DNA of 64,000 bases, taken from the NCBI GenBank assembly GCA_029582165.1, contig CM055868.1, forward strand, positions 11,886,001 through 11,950,000. Reading direction: 5' to 3'. How positions within the stretch are numbered: position 1 is the stretch's first letter; each line of letters starts with the position of its first letter. Below are positions 1 to 15,100 of this stretch, one piece after another. Both the position numbers and the translations under genes were made by a program. The stretch is from Portulaca oleracea (Eukaryota; Streptophyta; Magnoliopsida; Caryophyllales; Portulacaceae). The notes under the pieces are model-generated. The model did no database searches. It had not been told where the DNA came from and saw nothing but the letters and a program-made list of their open reading frames with translations.

Positions 1-312
1 TATATATTGTCCAAGGTCAAAGTTCAGGACATTATTGTTCAATACCCCCAAAAGTTCAGTATATTAGCATCCAAAAACCCCAAAAAATGGTTATTGTTCA
101 ACACAACCAAAGTATAATGTATTATTGTCAAGATCAAAATTCAGTATATTATTGTCCAATACCAAAAAAGTTCAGTATATTAATATCCAGAAACCCAAAA
201 AAAATGGTTATTGTTCAACACAACCAAAATACAATGTATTATTGTCCAGAGTCAAGGTTCAATATATTATTGTCCAATACCCAAAAGTTATGTATATTAG
301 TATCCAAAAACC
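1..312. repeat. Terminal repeat of a MULE-type element, tandemly reiterated
   Basis: Three successive versions of a terminal sequence are visible. The phrase ATGGTTATTGTTCAACACAA recurs at 87 and 204 (117-bp period), with TATTATTGTCCAATACC and AGTATATTAGTATCC motifs between. The last unit ends in CCAAAAACC near 312, followed by an A-rich run. The same terminal phrases close two MULEs in this window that have 9-bp target duplications (10964-11760 and 19848-27359). The rest of the element lies off the left edge, so its duplication cannot be checked. No coding sequence is supported here. Confidence 0.6.
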
Positions 313-624
313 AAAAAAAAAAACAAAAAAAAAATGGTGGGTTTGCGTGGGTTTGCACTAGACGTCGATTATTCTGGGACCTTTTCGTTCATGTTTACTG
401 CGTTTGGTTCTCAAATACTAAAAGCCAAACTTTTTGGATCCTCCAGATAAGAAGCCTCACCCTTACCATTTCATTCTCCTTCCTCATTTGCCTCCCCCCA
501 TCAACCCCATCTTCATCAATTCCAGGTAATTACACCCAATTCACCTGTTTTTCTCCATTCCTAATCCTCCAATTTCGATTGATTTCCTTGTGCCCAATCT
601 TCAGGTTGGTGAACTCTTTCATCC

Positions 625-4974
<4,350 letters not shown>

Positions 4975-5400
4975 GACAGTGGCTCTATTTATTGATAGTT
5001 GAGGAGTCTTAGGAAATCTGATGTTTGTAATGGGGGTGAGGTGTTTAGGAGCTAATTTCGGGTATCTACCACATGGGTAAATGTGCATGGGTTTTACTGT
5101 CAATAATCTGAAATCGGGAAGAGTTGGCAAGATATGAGAGACCGGCTGTCCGGCTCTCAAGTCTCAAAGAGGTTTTTGGTTCGGTGTTGAATAAGTATCA
5201 GATTCAATGTGTTCTGCTGGACAAAGTTCTGGAGGATAAAGTTGTCCATCTGGGTTTTCTGCGATTAGTTTGCCCAGTTTATACTTAAGTAGGGCTAAAA
5301 TCCTGCATGTATGAAATCTCAAATTAGTTATTCGAACTGGCTCAATAATGTCTTTATTGCTCCACTCATGAAAACTAATGGGAGTTTTTTTTTTTTTTTT
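4975..5400 (+). other. HEMB 3' UTR and downstream sequence
   Basis: Non-coding sequence follows the HEMB stop codon. It probably contains the 3' UTR, but I see no unambiguous polyadenylation signal that fixes its end. A T-run of about 22 bases at 5387-5408 marks the border with the transposon-derived stretch to the right. Confidence 0.4.
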
Positions 5401-7785
5401 TTTTTTTTAAACCGTGAAAGTTCATTATTATTTATTATTCAAAGTTTGAATTTATTGAAGAGTTTGTAACAATGTGGTCAAAACAGCAAATAACAATAGC
5501 AAGGTAGTTATAATTTTTTTTTAAAAAAACAAGGAATACCACAATAGACAGGTAAAAATGAGAAATCAGAATAAATTTTTTGAATTTGTAATTTTTTTCT
5601 CTATTATTTCTCCTTAAGTAGCTATGCTGTATTTATTGGGTGTTCACGAATGAATCTTATAACACAACCAAACTTTGTCATTTTGTGCCTCATATCATCC
5701 AAGTTATTTTAATGAAGCTTCGAGGATTTCTCTAATAACACAACACTTTTTTCCTTTCTTTTGTTAGGATCCTTAGAGTTTGCAAAAGTGGTCCTGCACA
5801 CTGCTTGGCTGACAGGATGCCATTTAGACTTTAGTAAAGTTTTACCCTTCTTCTTTCTTCTAGCATGTACCTTGGAACGCTGCCAGAAGGAATCCTTAAT
5901 ATAAAGTAGGGGTATTAGATTCAAAGCGAACTGACAGAGTCTGACATTGTCATTCAGATCATTAGCAGAGTCACTTGTGACGTCCCTCAGACGACTCAAA
6001 ACAACACAAATTGATTTTGAGATGGTTTGTTCAGAATCCATTGAATTACCACCAGGTGGAACCTCGAAGGAAAAAACAGTTGGTTTGAGCTAGGAGTTCG
6101 TAAGGCAATTCAGCACCACCTCAAAAGATATATCATTCTTATCTTTGGGAGGCTCAACCTCCACGATTTGAGCAGCTTTCGGGACCAAACCCACTCGACA
6201 GAGGCTCTACTCAAAGAGGGAAGTAACATCTATTTTATTAATTTTTGCCCAAGAAATCGATAAAATGGATCCACTGAACATACTTAGAGCATGAATGAAA
6301 ATTTGAACCCTCTTCTTTAGCCTTGAAATGAACAAAACCAAACTTTTTTTCCATTTCTTTTCTCTTTGCCAAGAATATAAATATCAACAACATCGTTGAA
6401 ATCCACAAATTTTCATCAACATCACATAATAATACCAGAAGGTGAATTCTCCATAAAACCAGAGAACAAGCGACGTCTCACACCATTAGCAACATAAGGT
6501 GCGTGGACATGCGGGGTAGAACAATTAAGCGCACATGCACGTCAGAGATAACAAGATTAGCACTTTCACCCAAAGTCGGTGTGTAATGCCCGCCCCGGCC
6601 CTACCCGGGCCGTGGACATTATAGACAACTACTTCAAGGTTCGCTCACTGGCCCCACAAATCACCACGAGTCTTTCCAGCGTGCTTCGTCCTCGGTCACA
6701 CGCTACCTGGAAAAACTTCCCAAGATGTCACCCATCCTGAGACTATTCCCAGCCAAGCACGCTTAACTAAGAAGTTTCCAACAGATGAGCTACTTTTTTT
6801 ATTTTTTTGAGGAAAGATGAGCTACCATAAAAGAAGGTGCACCTTGATGATGTAAGTAGTCATTTCAATCCTCTTAAACCACACTTAACCACATATCCAG
6901 GGTGTTACAATCACCCTCACTTAAGCACACAACGTCCTCGTTGTGCCACAATCCACTCCAAAATCTTTGCCCCGCTAGGTGAGTACCCATGGATCTCTCG
7001 TCCACTGGCGCAACTCACGGTAGCGGGTCAGCTTTGATACCATATATGCCTTGGCCCCTCACGAGTCGCGGACGTTATCGATAGCTGCTTTAAGGATCGC
7101 TGATTGGTCCAACAAATTGCTTCGAGTCTTTCCAGTGTGCTTCGTCCTCGCTCACATGCTGCTTGGGAAAACTTCCTAGCAGATAACCCATCCTGAGACT
7201 ACTCCTAACCAAGCACGGTTAACTGAGGAGTTCCCCACGGATGAACTACTTTAAAAGAAGGTACACCTTGGTGATATAAGCAGTCATTTCAATCTTCTTA
7301 AACCACACTTAACCACATATTCGAGGCTGTTACACGGTGTAAGAGTAAGGGTTTTAGAATCCTTATTTAACATAATAAATTCCTTAAGCACAATTAAAAT
7401 TTCACTGGTCCTGGAGAGGGCAACAATTAAAAACATATCCAAGCATTCACCATCAATAGAAATGGAGGAAGTAATAGAAGATAACTCATATTCCAATTTA
7501 GCACATTTCGACTGAATTGAGCTTAGATTCACCATTGTAAACCGTCCAAACACCACCATCAAGAAACAAGGCCCCAAAATCGTTGACCTCGTATCCAAAA
7601 GCAGCTAGACATATCACCATTGACGAAGAAACCACGATCGACCACCTTCCACGACCATAAATGGAACCCAAACAACTGAATATATATAGCACCACCAATG
7701 AAGAAGACCGGGCACAAAGATCTAGAGCAGCGCATAGGAAATCAGAGCTCAAGTTTTAGACAGGGGCGCACGAAATAGGCAGAAC
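5400..7785 (-). pseudogene. Decayed LINE-like sequence with RRM-like motif (reverse strand)
   Basis: On the reverse strand, 6300-6420 reads VVDIYILGKEKRNG then KKFGFVHFKA, an RNP1-like RRM signature of the type found at the start of ORF1 in some plant LINEs. Open stretches continue on either side (110 codons at 5709-6041, 104 codons at 7284-7598) but in different frames with stops. A T-run at about 5387-5408 on the + strand would be the poly(A) tail of a reverse-strand LINE. The Cassandra TRIM (6582-7334) and a hAT MITE (7786-7947) are inserted in or beside it. No reverse transcriptase motif is visible, so the LINE call is tentative. A host RRM gene relic is the alternative. Confidence 0.35.
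6582..7334 (-). mobile_element. Cassandra-type TRIM with 5S rRNA-derived LTRs
   Basis: LTRs at 6582-6909 (TGTAATGCC..GTTACA) and 7043-7334 flank about 130 bp of internal DNA. Both carry a reverse-strand segment resembling 5S rRNA: GTTAAGCGTGCTTGG followed by GGATGGGTGACATC and CTTGGGAAG. This is the hallmark of Cassandra. A primer binding site complementary to initiator tRNA-Met (TGGTATCAAAG on the reverse strand) abuts the right LTR at 7033-7042, so the element points left. A perfect 5-bp duplication CGGTG lies at 6577-6581 and 7335-7339. The left LTR has a short internal insertion or duplication around 6790-6830. There is no coding capacity. Confidence 0.9.
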
Positions 7786-7947
7786 CATGGGCGGACCTAG
7801 GGCATCGGTGACGGTGGGCACGACCACTGTTAACCAAAAAAAAAATAATTTAGTATAATTTGGAATAAAAATTATGAATTTTATGTTTATTATATAAAAT
7901 AACAGTGTATTGGTCACCCCTAATCAGAAGGTCAAGATCCGCCACTG
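7786..7947. mobile_element. hAT-like MITE, 162 bp
   Basis: Ends CATGGGCGGACC and GATCCGCCACTG are imperfect inverted repeats. They are flanked by a perfect 8-bp duplication GGCAGAAC at 7778-7785 and 7948-7955, the size made by hAT transposases. It is the same family as the HEMB intron copy at 3573-3739. Confidence 0.85.
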
Positions 7948-8580
7948 GGCAGAACATCGAAACCCCCAACAGGACTCCAACACCTAAAGCCCGATAGTGT
8001 GCCCAGCCGCGATTGAGATTTTTTTTTATTTTTTTTGGGGGGGGGGGGGAGAGGTAAGAGTTTATTGAGAGAGAGAAAACCACTCAAAAGTACCTAGTGG
8101 ACATTCTAAATGTTGAAAGTGCATTCAGAAAAATAGTCCACTGTTACATACAAATATAATTATACAATCCATTCATTTAGCGCCATAATGGCTTTCATGT
8201 TGGAGGTCATGAGATCATTTCTCATGACTTGTAAGTTGTAACACTTCTTGTTTGGAGGTAAGTAAGGATATGAACCAAACTTTTGGGCTCTAGTCTCCCT
8301 GGATTACTAAAACAAAATTGAGATATCTTTGAGATAAGGATCCAATTCGAATGATTTATATTCATCCTTGTGAAAAAATATATATATTTTTCACTCATAT
8401 CCTTAGGTGTAGTATCTTTTGGCTAAACAAAGATAATAACATCGTGACTCAATGACTTCGGCATTAGTAACAAGAAGGAACTTTAAAGGTCACCTTAAAA
8501 CCGGGGAAGAAAATCAATCCTTTCAGATATGCCAAAGACGCCACTAAAGTGGATAAATTTGTGCTATATTTATGGAAGTA

Positions 8581-8874
8581 TGATGCTCTTGTGCTCCTAG
8601 AATGAGTTTTATGAACATATGTGATATGTGTATAATTTTATGATCACACATGTATAAATTTATGAGCATACAATTTTCATTCATTGATCATATGCATATA
8701 TTTGTATTTGAGTTCATAATTTGGACATGACCATACATTAATAACTTTATGATTTTACAATTTTAATTATTTGAGTTTGCATGCTTGTTAATTATATGAG
8801 TATACATGTGTGTCCATAAAATTATACACATGCTCGTATGATTATACATTAGGAATACATGAGCATGTTACTCC
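8581..8874. mobile_element. AT-rich foldback MITE, probably hAT type
   Basis: The left part (TGTGTATAATTTTATG at about 8628) and the right part (CATAAAATTATACACATG at about 8815) are inverted copies within a longer imperfect palindrome. The outer flanks TGGAAGTA (8573-8580) and TGGAAGTG (8875-8882) differ at one base and fit an 8-bp duplication. The interior has no coding sequence. Confidence 0.55.
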
Positions 8875-9197
8875 TGGAAGTGTAATCCTAGTTTTGCTAA
8901 AGTAGATTGATAAGGCTAAGTGTTTAATATTTGGATACACACTTTAACACACACACAAAAAACAAAAAAAAAAAATAAAAAATAAACGAGAGCAAACCAT
9001 GTAACCCAAATCAAATTTCAATGCCACCTTGAAATCGAATGGACTACATAAGCACGAAAGGGATAGAACTCTTCACCCTTCTACGATACAACTAAGTACT
9101 ACTTATGGTTCATTGGGACTATTCCTTAGTATTTGGACACAACCAAGTACTACTAAACACAATAGAAATTAGGAACCTAAAAAGATTATCGTCTCAT

Positions 9198-9506
9198 TGT
9201 TAAATAATGGACTTGAGTCCAATTCAACCCCAAAAGTTAGCTTAGGAGGTTGAGGCACCCAAGCCATTATAAACACCACAATATGGGTGTCAAAAGCCGA
9301 GTGGGACAACTCAACACGCCCCCTCACCATGAGGCGCAGACAACTGCGGGCGTAGCCCCAACATCAATGACCCTGGCTCTGATACCATGTTAAATAATGG
9401 ACTTGAGCCCAATTCAACACCAAAAGCTAGCTTAGGAGGTTGAGCACCCAAGCCATTATAAACACCACAATATGGATGTCAAAGGCCGATGTAGGACAAC
9501 TCAACA
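9198..9506 (-). mobile_element. Complete very small TRIM (309 bp, 119-bp LTRs)
   Basis: Two 119-bp direct repeats (9198-9316 and 9388-9506) read TGTTAAATAATGG..CAACTCAACA on the + strand. The primer binding site TGGTATCAGAG on the reverse strand (9377-9387) abuts the right repeat, so transcription would run right to left. A purine-rich tract (GGTGAGGGGGCG on the reverse strand, 9317-9330) abuts the other LTR as polypurine tract. A perfect 5-bp duplication CTCAT lies at 9193-9197 and 9507-9511. There is no ORF, so it needs another element's enzymes. The two LTRs differ at only a few sites. Confidence 0.93.
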
Positions 9507-9511
9507 CTCAT

Positions 9512-10954
9512 ACTAACTACTGATTATCAGTAAGCTATTGTCTCATCAACAAGTTAACTATACGCGAACCACTCCTTGGATGAATTCTTTAAAGTTTAGC
9601 CTAAATTAAGATAAGTGTCTACAAATTTAGGTTTTAACAGCAAAGCATCCACTAGATTTTATACAATTCCATTTGTTTCAACGTTTAATCAATTGGGTGC
9701 TACAAATGAGAGTGCCCCCATGAATATATATAGGCCGCAAAGGATTGTATATACTTCAATTTGGTAAATATTATATTTTGGCATATTTTGGTAAATTTTG
9801 ATAAGTTTTAGTAAATTTTGATATGTAGGACAGGATTAAGGGGATGAGGTTTAGGTGTTCCTCTAGCCAAGTATGTCCTTTAGTTGTAGAACTACGTAAG
9901 CAGTTTCACAAATTTCAGCTCTAAGTTTTTTGTTATGCACTGTAGCTCCTTGATAGTCGGACGACGACAGTTACGTAGGTGGTCTCAACCTTCATTGTTG
10001 TGGTTTGTGGTAAACTTGATAAAAGGAAGGGTGGGGGTAAGACTGGCTGCTATCTGTTACATTCGAGGTGGCTGGATTAAGTTGACGTGGATCACCTCGG
10101 TTGTTTTAATGACAACCCTTGGATTGATGTTTAATGGTCTAGATCTGTTCATGCTACCCTAACACTTCCATCCTATGGAAGATATATAATTGGATGAAAT
10201 TTACGCATGAGAGAAAGAGTGCAATAATCTCGAGGCCAAAGTCATTTGACATCTATTCATAAGGAGCGTGCTACAACAATCTTATAGATGGTACATTAGA
10301 ACTAATGGTTGTAAAGACAACAATTAATGACAGGTTTGATACCAAAAAGGGAAGAATTGAACAATTAATGTCGTTCTAGATTCGCTTGTTTCAAGCTTTG
10401 ATAAAATTTATCAAAACGCATGCGAGATGATTGAGTTTTAGAACCATTTGGACTTCATGCATTTATGGAGTAAGGAAGGTGCGGTGAAGCAAGTGGAAAA
10501 AATGCTCAAGGAGAAAGGGAAGAAAAACAACACTAAGCTACTTCTAATAACTTTGTTAGTCATTGGGTGTAATTTTATCTCTTGTGTAAGACTATCATTA
10601 ACCGCCTTATTGTAAGTGAATTATATTACTCGTTTCGGTTGTAAAGATTTTTGCCCTAGTAATAATAATAATAAAAAAGAATTTTTGGCCTTTAATATAA
10701 TGACTTGGGGTATTGAATTCTAGTATACCAACTTTTTAGACTTATTCATGGTTAATGTACTGATATTTGATGATGATGAGTAAAATTAGACGTTAATGGT
10801 AGTATATTACTGTTATCCATGATATATTAGCATATAATTTTACTCAAATATCAGTATGTTAATAATAACTAGATTTAAAAACCGATATTAATTGTTAGTA
10901 TAAAGATAGTCCAATAACCCAAATGTCGTTATGTTAAAAACCAATATTTCATTG
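9512..10954. other. Intergenic region without a supportable gene
   Basis: AT-rich sequence. The only open frame of note is 75 codons at 9935-10162 (+); it resembles nothing I recognise and has no splice or promoter context. Degenerate open reading runs at 10200-10560 are broken by stops. The stretch may be decayed transposon DNA. Confidence 0.4.
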
Positions 10955-10963
10955 AAAAAAGAA

Positions 10964-11760
10964 GGGTTTTTGGATGCCAACATACTAAACTTTTGGGGTA
11001 TTGGACAATAATGCACTGAACTTTTGGGGGGTGTTGAACAATAATGCACTTAGTATGATTTTGACAATGGTTAACTTGATGGCAATCCTATGTAGCGGGT
11101 GGATGAGATGAATTGGTTCCAAAATATTTGTGTTCTCGGTCTGTCACGTAAGATTGCCCAAGTTCGTCACTGTCGAAATTGTTGTTAGGATCGAAGAGTA
11201 CTCAATCAAACCACAAACAATAGGTAATAATAGCGGAAAAGAAATAAGAAATTTGACACCAGGATTTTAACGTGGAAAAAACCCAAAGCGGGAAAAAAAA
11301 CCACGGAATCAATGCACTAGTAATATGAGGATTACAATACAATGGTTGTGTTTCTCTCTATCTCACTCTGTCTCTGGGGATACACTCTTTCTGGGGATAC
11401 ATAATAGGGAGAACCTGAACCCCTATATATACTAGAGGTACCAGGAAAACCTAGGTTACAATATGGCAGTAACCTAGAAATATGGAAATCTTCAACAAAA
11501 GGAAACAAACGCGAATTAGGAAACAACTGTAGAAAGGGAAACAAAAAAGATCTTAGAAATATTCTCTGAATATTTCGAAATCTTCTCCTTCTTCCATTAA
11601 GATATCGGAAATATTCCCTGAATATCTCCAAATCTTCTCCTTCTTTCATTTTGGTCTCTACACTCAACAATTGTCTCGAGTGCATTATTGTCCAACACCC
11701 TCAAAATTCAGTGTATTATTGTCCTAAGTCAAAGTTCAGTATACTAGCGTCCAAAATTCC
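10964..11760. mobile_element. Non-autonomous MULE (about 305 bp) split by a solo LTR
   Basis: The left terminus GGGTTTTTGGATGCCAAC and the right terminus GCGTCCAAAATTCC are inverted. The repeats extend about 80 bp inward, sharing TTTTGGGGTATTGGACAATA-type phrases. A perfect 9-bp duplication AAAAAAGAA flanks it (10955-10963 and 11761-11769), the Mutator-superfamily signature, though its A-rich sequence lowers its weight somewhat. Removing the solo LTR and one copy of its duplication leaves about 305 bp. It lies about 260 bp upstream of the start codon of the coiled-coil gene. Confidence 0.8.
11183..11669. mobile_element. Solo LTR inside the MULE
   Basis: A 487-bp sequence begins TGTTAGGATCGAAG and ends CACTCAACA, with the TG..CA termini of an LTR. 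A perfect 5-bp duplication ATTGT lies at 11178-11182 and 11670-11674. It includes the CAGGATTTTAACGTGG phrase seen in many plant LTRs. No internal region or second LTR is present, so it is probably the product of LTR-LTR recombination. Confidence 0.9.
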
Positions 11761-12027
11761 AAAAAAGAAAGAGTGCAACATGAACAATTCAAATGGAGCA
11801 TGAGAGTGATTGCGAGAGGCGGGCGTTGGTCTTTTGTGGCCTCATCCTATAAATTCTTCGTTCTCCTCCCACAGTTTTTCTTTCTATCACCAAAATAGGC
11901 ATAGCCAAACACAGAACAGAGCAGACCAATATCGACTTCCAGGATTAATTTCCGAAAATAGGGCACAAACAGCGCAGTCAACTGATCTGCATCTTCCTCA
12001 CTCGCATTGTCGATCGCAAGGACTGGG

Positions 12028-12076
12028 ATGGATGAATACTTGCAGTACATGAGAACTCTTCGCACTCAGATGAACG

Positions 12077-12142
<66 letters not shown>

Positions 12143-15100
12143 ATTTGCTTGGACTGAAATCTTGGTTTGTGGACTCCAACAGATGTGGAAGATCAAGCGG
12201 CCAAGATATCGGTCGAAGAGCAAATGCAGATTACTACAATTCATAGTCTCGAAAAGGATATCTCTTCAGGTTTATTCTGTTTTGATTTCGCTAAGTTTAC
12301 TTGACATTGGTGTGTCAATGTTTGTGCATTTCATTTGATCCTGTTGTTATGGTTGCTTTCAAAGAAGCTGATTCATGATAGTACTCGACAGCCTGCACAA
12401 TTCACCTTTTGTTTCTTTAAGTCATTGATTTGATGTATTTGGACACATTATCATTCAGTAAACAGGCATTTTATCGCCAATCAGAAAGAGAAAAGAGAAG
12501 CATAATCCGTGTGGTGCTTGTGAAATAGTGATAATGTTAACTTCCACTATCTTGTAAGTAGTATTTGTGTAGTTTCGAAGGACGCGTAATTTAATTTCTG
12601 TTCATTTATGTTTGCTGGGAGATCATGTGTTTTAACCAGTGTTTACTCGTTTGCTCAATCCTAGTTTATCTACAAGACAGCAACTACGAAACACAAGAAT
12701 GAAATGAAAATTGAAGCTCAGTTATTGAGCTAGCGAATACATCTCTTGTAGGTGGTTGGTCACACTATATGAATAACCATCAAATTGTACTTTATTTTTT
12801 TCCAAGTCACTTCATCATATGGAGGAGAAAAAATTGTGACATTCATCTTATGGGACAATAAAATAAGATTTTCAGGGTTAATTTCAGTGCTTGAACTTAA
12901 ATTTTTTGGATTGAATAGCGTTTGTAAAAGATTTTGACAGATCAATTTTAATAGGAAGTCCATCAGCCATGTGGTGGTGCTGATGCTTTGAATTGATTTC
13001 ATGATAATATATCAGGCAAGGCAGAGATCAAGCGACTCGTGGATGAGACTGATCAGATGGTGAAGGCCAGAGGTCAAATCTGCTCAAAAATCTTAGAGAA
13101 TCAGAAAAGAGTTGCCACCTTGGAATCTGATGCGTGCACCCTTCCTCAGGTCCTCTTGTTAATGAGCATAGTCAAAATGTTATGCATGCAACAGTTTAAA
13201 TTCACGTATCTGTGAAGCATCAGATTTGGAACTCACCCTCTGAATCTGATCATGTAATTTACTATTTCATAGTGGAGTCATTTGAGTATGTGCCGTACAT
13301 TGAAAGTGCATAGACATCTATGAAAGAGTGACCTGTAATTAAACTGAGCTTTATTTGTTGCAAATTATTCATCTGCTTGAGTCTACATGAATTACATAGC
13401 CCTTGATTTCTTCAAAATTCATATCAACTTTTTAGCGCTGCGATAGAGAACTTTAACCTGCTCCCTGATATATCTTGCCTTTCCTAGCAGACTTTGGAGC
13501 TCATTCAGCAGGAAAGAAGCAACTTGTCTGCTAAAGTTCATGAGAAAAGGTTGTTCAGATTGTGGCATGTGGGTAAAAGAAATTGTTCCAGTATTCTGCT
13601 AATTGGTGCTGTTTCTTTTCTTCCAGTACATATTATGCCAAGGTTCTTGAGGAGTTGAGTTCCAAATATCAAGAACAACAGGTTGACTTCTTTGTCTTCA
13701 ATGTTGATGATCCTGGTATGATTTTGACCATATCCTTTGTCCTGGTGTTTACAGGACTGGCTGGATAATAAAATTCAAAATGGGGTAAAAATGCTGCATT
13801 ATAATGGGTTATTGAAATTGACTTGTAGTGACATCTGTCATTGTGCATACCTCCACTGTCTCATTATAAATTTTACATTACCTTTCATTGTAGTCTTATT
13901 TCATTACTAAGTATGACTGTGTAGTATGCTAACTACTAAGTATGCATTCGAGGGCATGCTCTTCATTAAGTACATTTGACCAAAGTCAACTTGTTTGTGC
14001 TTCCCTTGCGGTATTCCATCAGTTTCTTCTTTTCTGATAGTTCAACCAGTTAAATGCATTCCTGCCTTTTTCTCAGAATGATCAATAGTCATAGTTGTCA
14101 GATGAATGCTACATAACCTATGATTTAATTCAGGGGACAAGCTATATGAAGCCTAAGTTAGGCTAACATTGTGCATCAAGTAGCATTCCACATCCCCACC
14201 TAAGTAATGAGGGAAAATACCCTTGGTAGATACAGTATTGCTTGTAATATTATACTCCTCAGACAATTTCTAACCATCATTTACATCTTTGTATAAAAAC
14301 AACTGGTGTACCTCTGAGCTTATTGTAGCTGATGCAGATAAATGAGGAACGAAAAGTGCAAACTGATCCAGATGAATTTATGAGTGGTAAGTGTTCAAAA
14401 CTAGATGTAAATACTGAAAAAGTTTCCAATCATGTACCATGATCTATACTTATTAGTTTTAGAACTTTTATAGGGTCACTCAAGATAGCATTTTAGTATC
14501 AGTTTTTGAGTTGGCTTGCTTTTGATGGATATGATATTTTAGAATCCATGCTACTAATGAATTTGATGAGGCTGACAACATGGCATAATGTCACCATGTT
14601 TGGAAAGCTTTGAAACCACAGGTGCCAGGGTGTGTGCTTGTATGTCTCATGTCTTGCTTGAAAGACATTGAAATTGGTGTTTACTTACTCTTTAATGTGT
14701 GGAAAAAGAAAATTAATGGAGAAAATTGAGGATAATCGTTTGCAAGTTGCATCTATGTGAAGATGGAAAGTGTGTCAGTGAGATTGCATCTAACTATCAG
14801 TACTTCAATCCACCCTCCAAATAGGACCCATCAAAAGTAAAGCAAATAGTAGGATATTATTAGAAGTTTCCTGTTGTATTCAAAATCTGAATTGTGAGCC
14901 TTCTCCTTGTTTTTCTCAAATCAATTTCTCAGAGATACATGGCATGGAAAATTCTCTAGCTTGCAACATGGTACGTAATTTCCTCCACAAATCCTCATTC
15001 CAGAAAATTTGTGTAGATTTGATTCATTGTGGACTTTCAACTTGTTAGGGAGATGGGGACAAGGAGCTCTCGCTAAAAAACCTGCAGACTGCTAAAGTTA

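Noticed and set aside
6650..7240. Genuine 5S rRNA genes
   Set aside because: The 5S-like segments are diverged and sit in LTRs with primer site and target duplications, so they are Cassandra-derived.
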